From Sphingobacteriales bacterium 44-15 (GTDB taxonomy: Bacteria > Bacteroidota > Bacteroidia > Chitinophagales > Chitinophagaceae), in NCBI GenBank assembly GCA_001899685.1, contig MKWG01000006.1, positions 181,319 to 245,318 of the forward strand: a DNA stretch of 64,000 nt, written 5' to 3'. Position numbers and translations under genes: made by a program. This document shows, piece by piece, positions 62,396 through 64,000 of this stretch. Each line of letters begins with the position of its first letter. The stretch's first letter is position 1. The notes under the pieces were generated by a model. The model searched no databases. It was given only the letters and a program-made list of their open reading frames with translations, and was not told where the DNA came from.

Positions 62396-63841
62396 ATTTA
62401 CCCAGTTTTTCGCCTCCTGCACCCTGTGATGAAGGAGCACTTTTACGCCAAATTTCTCTTTAAGATGCCCGGCAAGGCTGTCTGCAGCAAACACACTGCG
62501 ATGCTGCCCGCCGGTACAGCCGAAGTTCACCACAAGACTTTCAAAACCTCTTTTAATATAGTCGGCCACGGAAATATCAACAATGCCATACACATATTGC
62601 AAAAAAGAAGGCATTTCACTCTTATGCAACAAAAACTCCTGCACCTCTTTATCTCTTCCTGTCAGTTTTTTAAACTCCTCGAAGCGGCCGGGATTATATA
62701 TACCCCGGCAATCAAAAACAAACCCACCTCCATTACTACTATTATCTTCAGGGATGCCATTCCGGTAAGAAAAACTATTGATATGCACTACCAGCAGGCA
62801 ATCCGGCGAAGCAATAGTTGTTTCATATCGTTTGATGATGCTGTCATCTACTATAAGCGACAGCACCTTCTGCAATTCGGGTAGCCGGATAGGGATCTTT
62901 TTATTCTCAAGAAACCACTTCAGTTGCTTCAATGCAAAAGGTATGCTCGTAATAAAAGGTTGCTTTCTTTCAAACAGCCCCCTGAAACCATAAGCGCCCA
63001 GGGTCTGCAGCATACGTATCAGCACAAAACCGTCATAACTGTCCATAAAATCTTTCCTGTTCAGGGTGCCTTTCAACAGGCGGTTCACTTCATCAAAATA
63101 AAATCCTGCCAGCTCGTCTTTCCAGTCATTGGGTAATACTGCTCTTGCCTGCCACAGCATGGAAGCTACATCATATTGCAGCGCTCCCTGCATCCCTCCC
63201 TGGTAATCTATAAAATACACTTCAGCATCTTTTACCATCACATTCCTGCTCTGGCAGTCTCGATGCATGAAATATTTAGCTTCTTCCTGCATGAGATAGC
63301 TGCTCAGTATTTCAAAATCATTGAGCAGGAGATTCTTATCATAGGGAAGGTCGAGCGCACGGATAAAATAATAGAGAAAGTAAAGCAGGTCGGAGTAGAT
63401 AGCCTGTTTATCAAAAGACCGCGTGGCGATACAATTACTGTAGTCCAATCCCTCACCTCCGAGCACCTGCAGCTTGGCCAGTTCTACAAAAGCTTTCCTG
63501 TATAAAGATTTTGCATGATCGGTATAACCCTCTTTTTTAATAATATCAAAAAGCGAAACATCCCCAAAATCTGTCTGCAGGTATTTTGTTCTTTCCTTAT
63601 CCACGTGCAGGATCTCAGGAACAGCAAGGTGCTTTTTATGAAAATGCCTGGAAAATTCTATAAACGCATTGTTCTCCTGTACATTATTGGGATTATAGGT
63701 AATAATGAAAGAGTCGTTATCGGTAACCGCCCTGAAATACTGGCGGTTGCTGCCTGCCTGCTTTAAAGTGGTAAGCTCGTTGAGCTTTCCTTTTTCACAA
63801 TCTTCAAAAAAAACAGTCACCTCCCGGAGTACATCTGCCAT
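62390..63841 (-). CDS. AmgK-type sugar kinase fused to a RapZ C-terminal domain
   Basis: This 483-residue protein is a fusion. The N-terminal 330 residues form an aminoglycoside phosphotransferase-fold kinase like AmgK, with FMHRDCQSRNVMV (catalytic loop, about residues 190-202) and YFIDYQGGMQGALQYDVASM (metal Asp). From about residue 345 the chain matches the C-terminal domain of RapZ: HINSFSYRNGIP, VFDCRGIYNPGR, LTGRDKEV, and NFGCTGGQHRSV (about 440-451). The P-loop NTPase half of RapZ is absent. AmgK phosphorylates free MurNAc/GlcNAc; RapZ's C-domain senses glucosamine-6-phosphate in E. coli. Such a fusion could tie recycling to amino-sugar levels. A TATCTTTG box (63859-63866) precedes it. 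First gene of amgK-murU-pdeM. Confidence 0.85.
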   Translation of the reverse strand: MADVLREVTVFFEDCEKGKLNELTTLKQAGSNRQYFRAVTDNDSFIITYNPNNVQENNAFIEFSRHFHKKHLAVPEILHVDKERTKYLQTDFGDVSLFDIIKKEGYTDHAKSLYRKAFVELAKLQVLGGEGLDYSNCIATRSFDKQAIYSDLLYFLYYFIRALDLPYDKNLLLNDFEILSSYLMQEEAKYFMHRDCQSRNVMVKDAEVYFIDYQGGMQGALQYDVASMLWQARAVLPNDWKDELAGFYFDEVNRLLKGTLNRKDFMDSYDGFVLIRMLQTLGAYGFRGLFERKQPFITSIPFALKQLKWFLENKKIPIRLPELQKVLSLIVDDSIIKRYETTIASPDCLLVVHINSFSYRNGIPEDNSSNGGGFVFDCRGIYNPGRFEEFKKLTGRDKEVQEFLLHKSEMPSFLQYVYGIVDISVADYIKRGFESLVVNFGCTGGQHRSVFAADSLAGHLKEKFGVKVLLHHRVQEAKNWVNE

Positions 63842-63858
63842 GGTTGAAATTTAGTGGG

Positions 63859-63866
63859 CAAAGATA
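63859..63866 (-). promoter_or_regulatory. TATCTTTG -7 box upstream of the AmgK-RapZ gene
   Basis: On the minus strand TATCTTTG fits the consensus and lies 17 bp before the ATG at 63841. The -33 region falls inside a heptad repeat (AGGTATC words), which could vary in copy number. Confidence 0.5.
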
Positions 63867-63869
63867 AGG

Positions 63870-63912
63870 AGGTATCAGGTTTCAGGTATCAGGTATGGGC
63901 TGATAGCTGAGT
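63870..63912. repeat. AGGTATC/AGGTTTC heptad array in a promoter region
   Basis: GGTATCAGGTTTCAGGTATC and CAGGTATGGGCTGATAGCTG make a run of 7-nt words. The first words match the GCTGAAACCTGAAACC tail of the array at 18204-18290 in inverted form. Beyond 63912 lies AT-rich DNA without a gene to the window end. Confidence 0.6.
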
Positions 63913-64000
63913 CTGTCATGTCCTGATATAAGTAGACACTATTACTACTATTACCTTTTTCTTTTTTTTGTTACTTTTTTTTCTTTTTACAATCCACATT

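Overview
The window looks like the chromosome of a member of the Bacteroidota, most likely of the Chitinophagaceae type. The signs are a full-length SprA (type IX secretion translocon), a second protein ending in a T9SS sorting domain, alternative complex III joined to an aa3-type oxidase, an IPExxxVDY-family protein, and promoters of the TAnnTTTG class instead of sigma70 -10/-35 boxes. I saw no rRNA, tRNA or CRISPR array. Base composition is moderate for most genes and clearly AT-richer in two accessory patches, 13.9-16.6 kb and 49.0-51.2 kb.

Layout. 1-4.1 kb: a membrane protein cut by the left edge, then yceD-rpmF-plsX (+), fabH facing plsX on the opposite strand, and ruvA (+). 4.1-11.4 kb: sprA. 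11.5-13.6 kb: metG (-). 13.7-16.6 kb: a MITE-like palindrome and a two-gene accessory cassette (DUF4062/TIR-like protein plus TPR protein). 16.7-19.2 kb: a small secreted Cys/His protein and two tandem LD-carboxypeptidases. 19.3-24.0 kb: a T9SS cargo protein, a decayed multidomain cytochrome c/sugar dehydrogenase-like gene and a GMC oxidoreductase. 24.3-38.9 kb: one long minus-strand respiratory operon, actA-actB-actC-actD-actE-actF-ctaC-ctaD-ctaB-ctaE-ctaE-ctaF, encoding alternative complex III, cytochrome aa3 oxidase and heme O synthase. 39.4-49 kb: purN, phhB, an IPExxxVDY protein, an M28 peptidase with altered active-site residues, feoB, two exported proteins, a Gfo/Idh/MocA oxidoreductase, an SDR and a yjjG-type phosphatase. 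49-51.2 kb: a type II restriction-modification pair. 51.4-54 kb: psd, cdsA and a CPBP protease. 54.2-60.5 kb: a parvulin-type PPIase, infB, nusA and rimP. 60.9-63.8 kb: pdeM, a MurU-like nucleotidyltransferase and an AmgK-RapZ fusion.

The strongest candidate for an undescribed system is the cassette at 13925-16578. Its TIR-like/DUF4062 protein ends in a 22-residue Gly/Asn-rich motif, and its TPR partner begins with the same motif (11 of 22 identical). The two copies sit on either side of a 2-bp gene junction, which is the arrangement expected for an amyloid-type signalling pair, but without an NTPase (NLR) component.

The second novelty is a window-wide family of intergenic arrays built from diverging 7-nt words (for example GTGAGAC, GTGAAAC, GAGCTAT). 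They occur at 13 or so loci, often as hairpins at gene 3' ends, and in several places they supply the stop codon. Separate palindromic insertions lie among and inside them.
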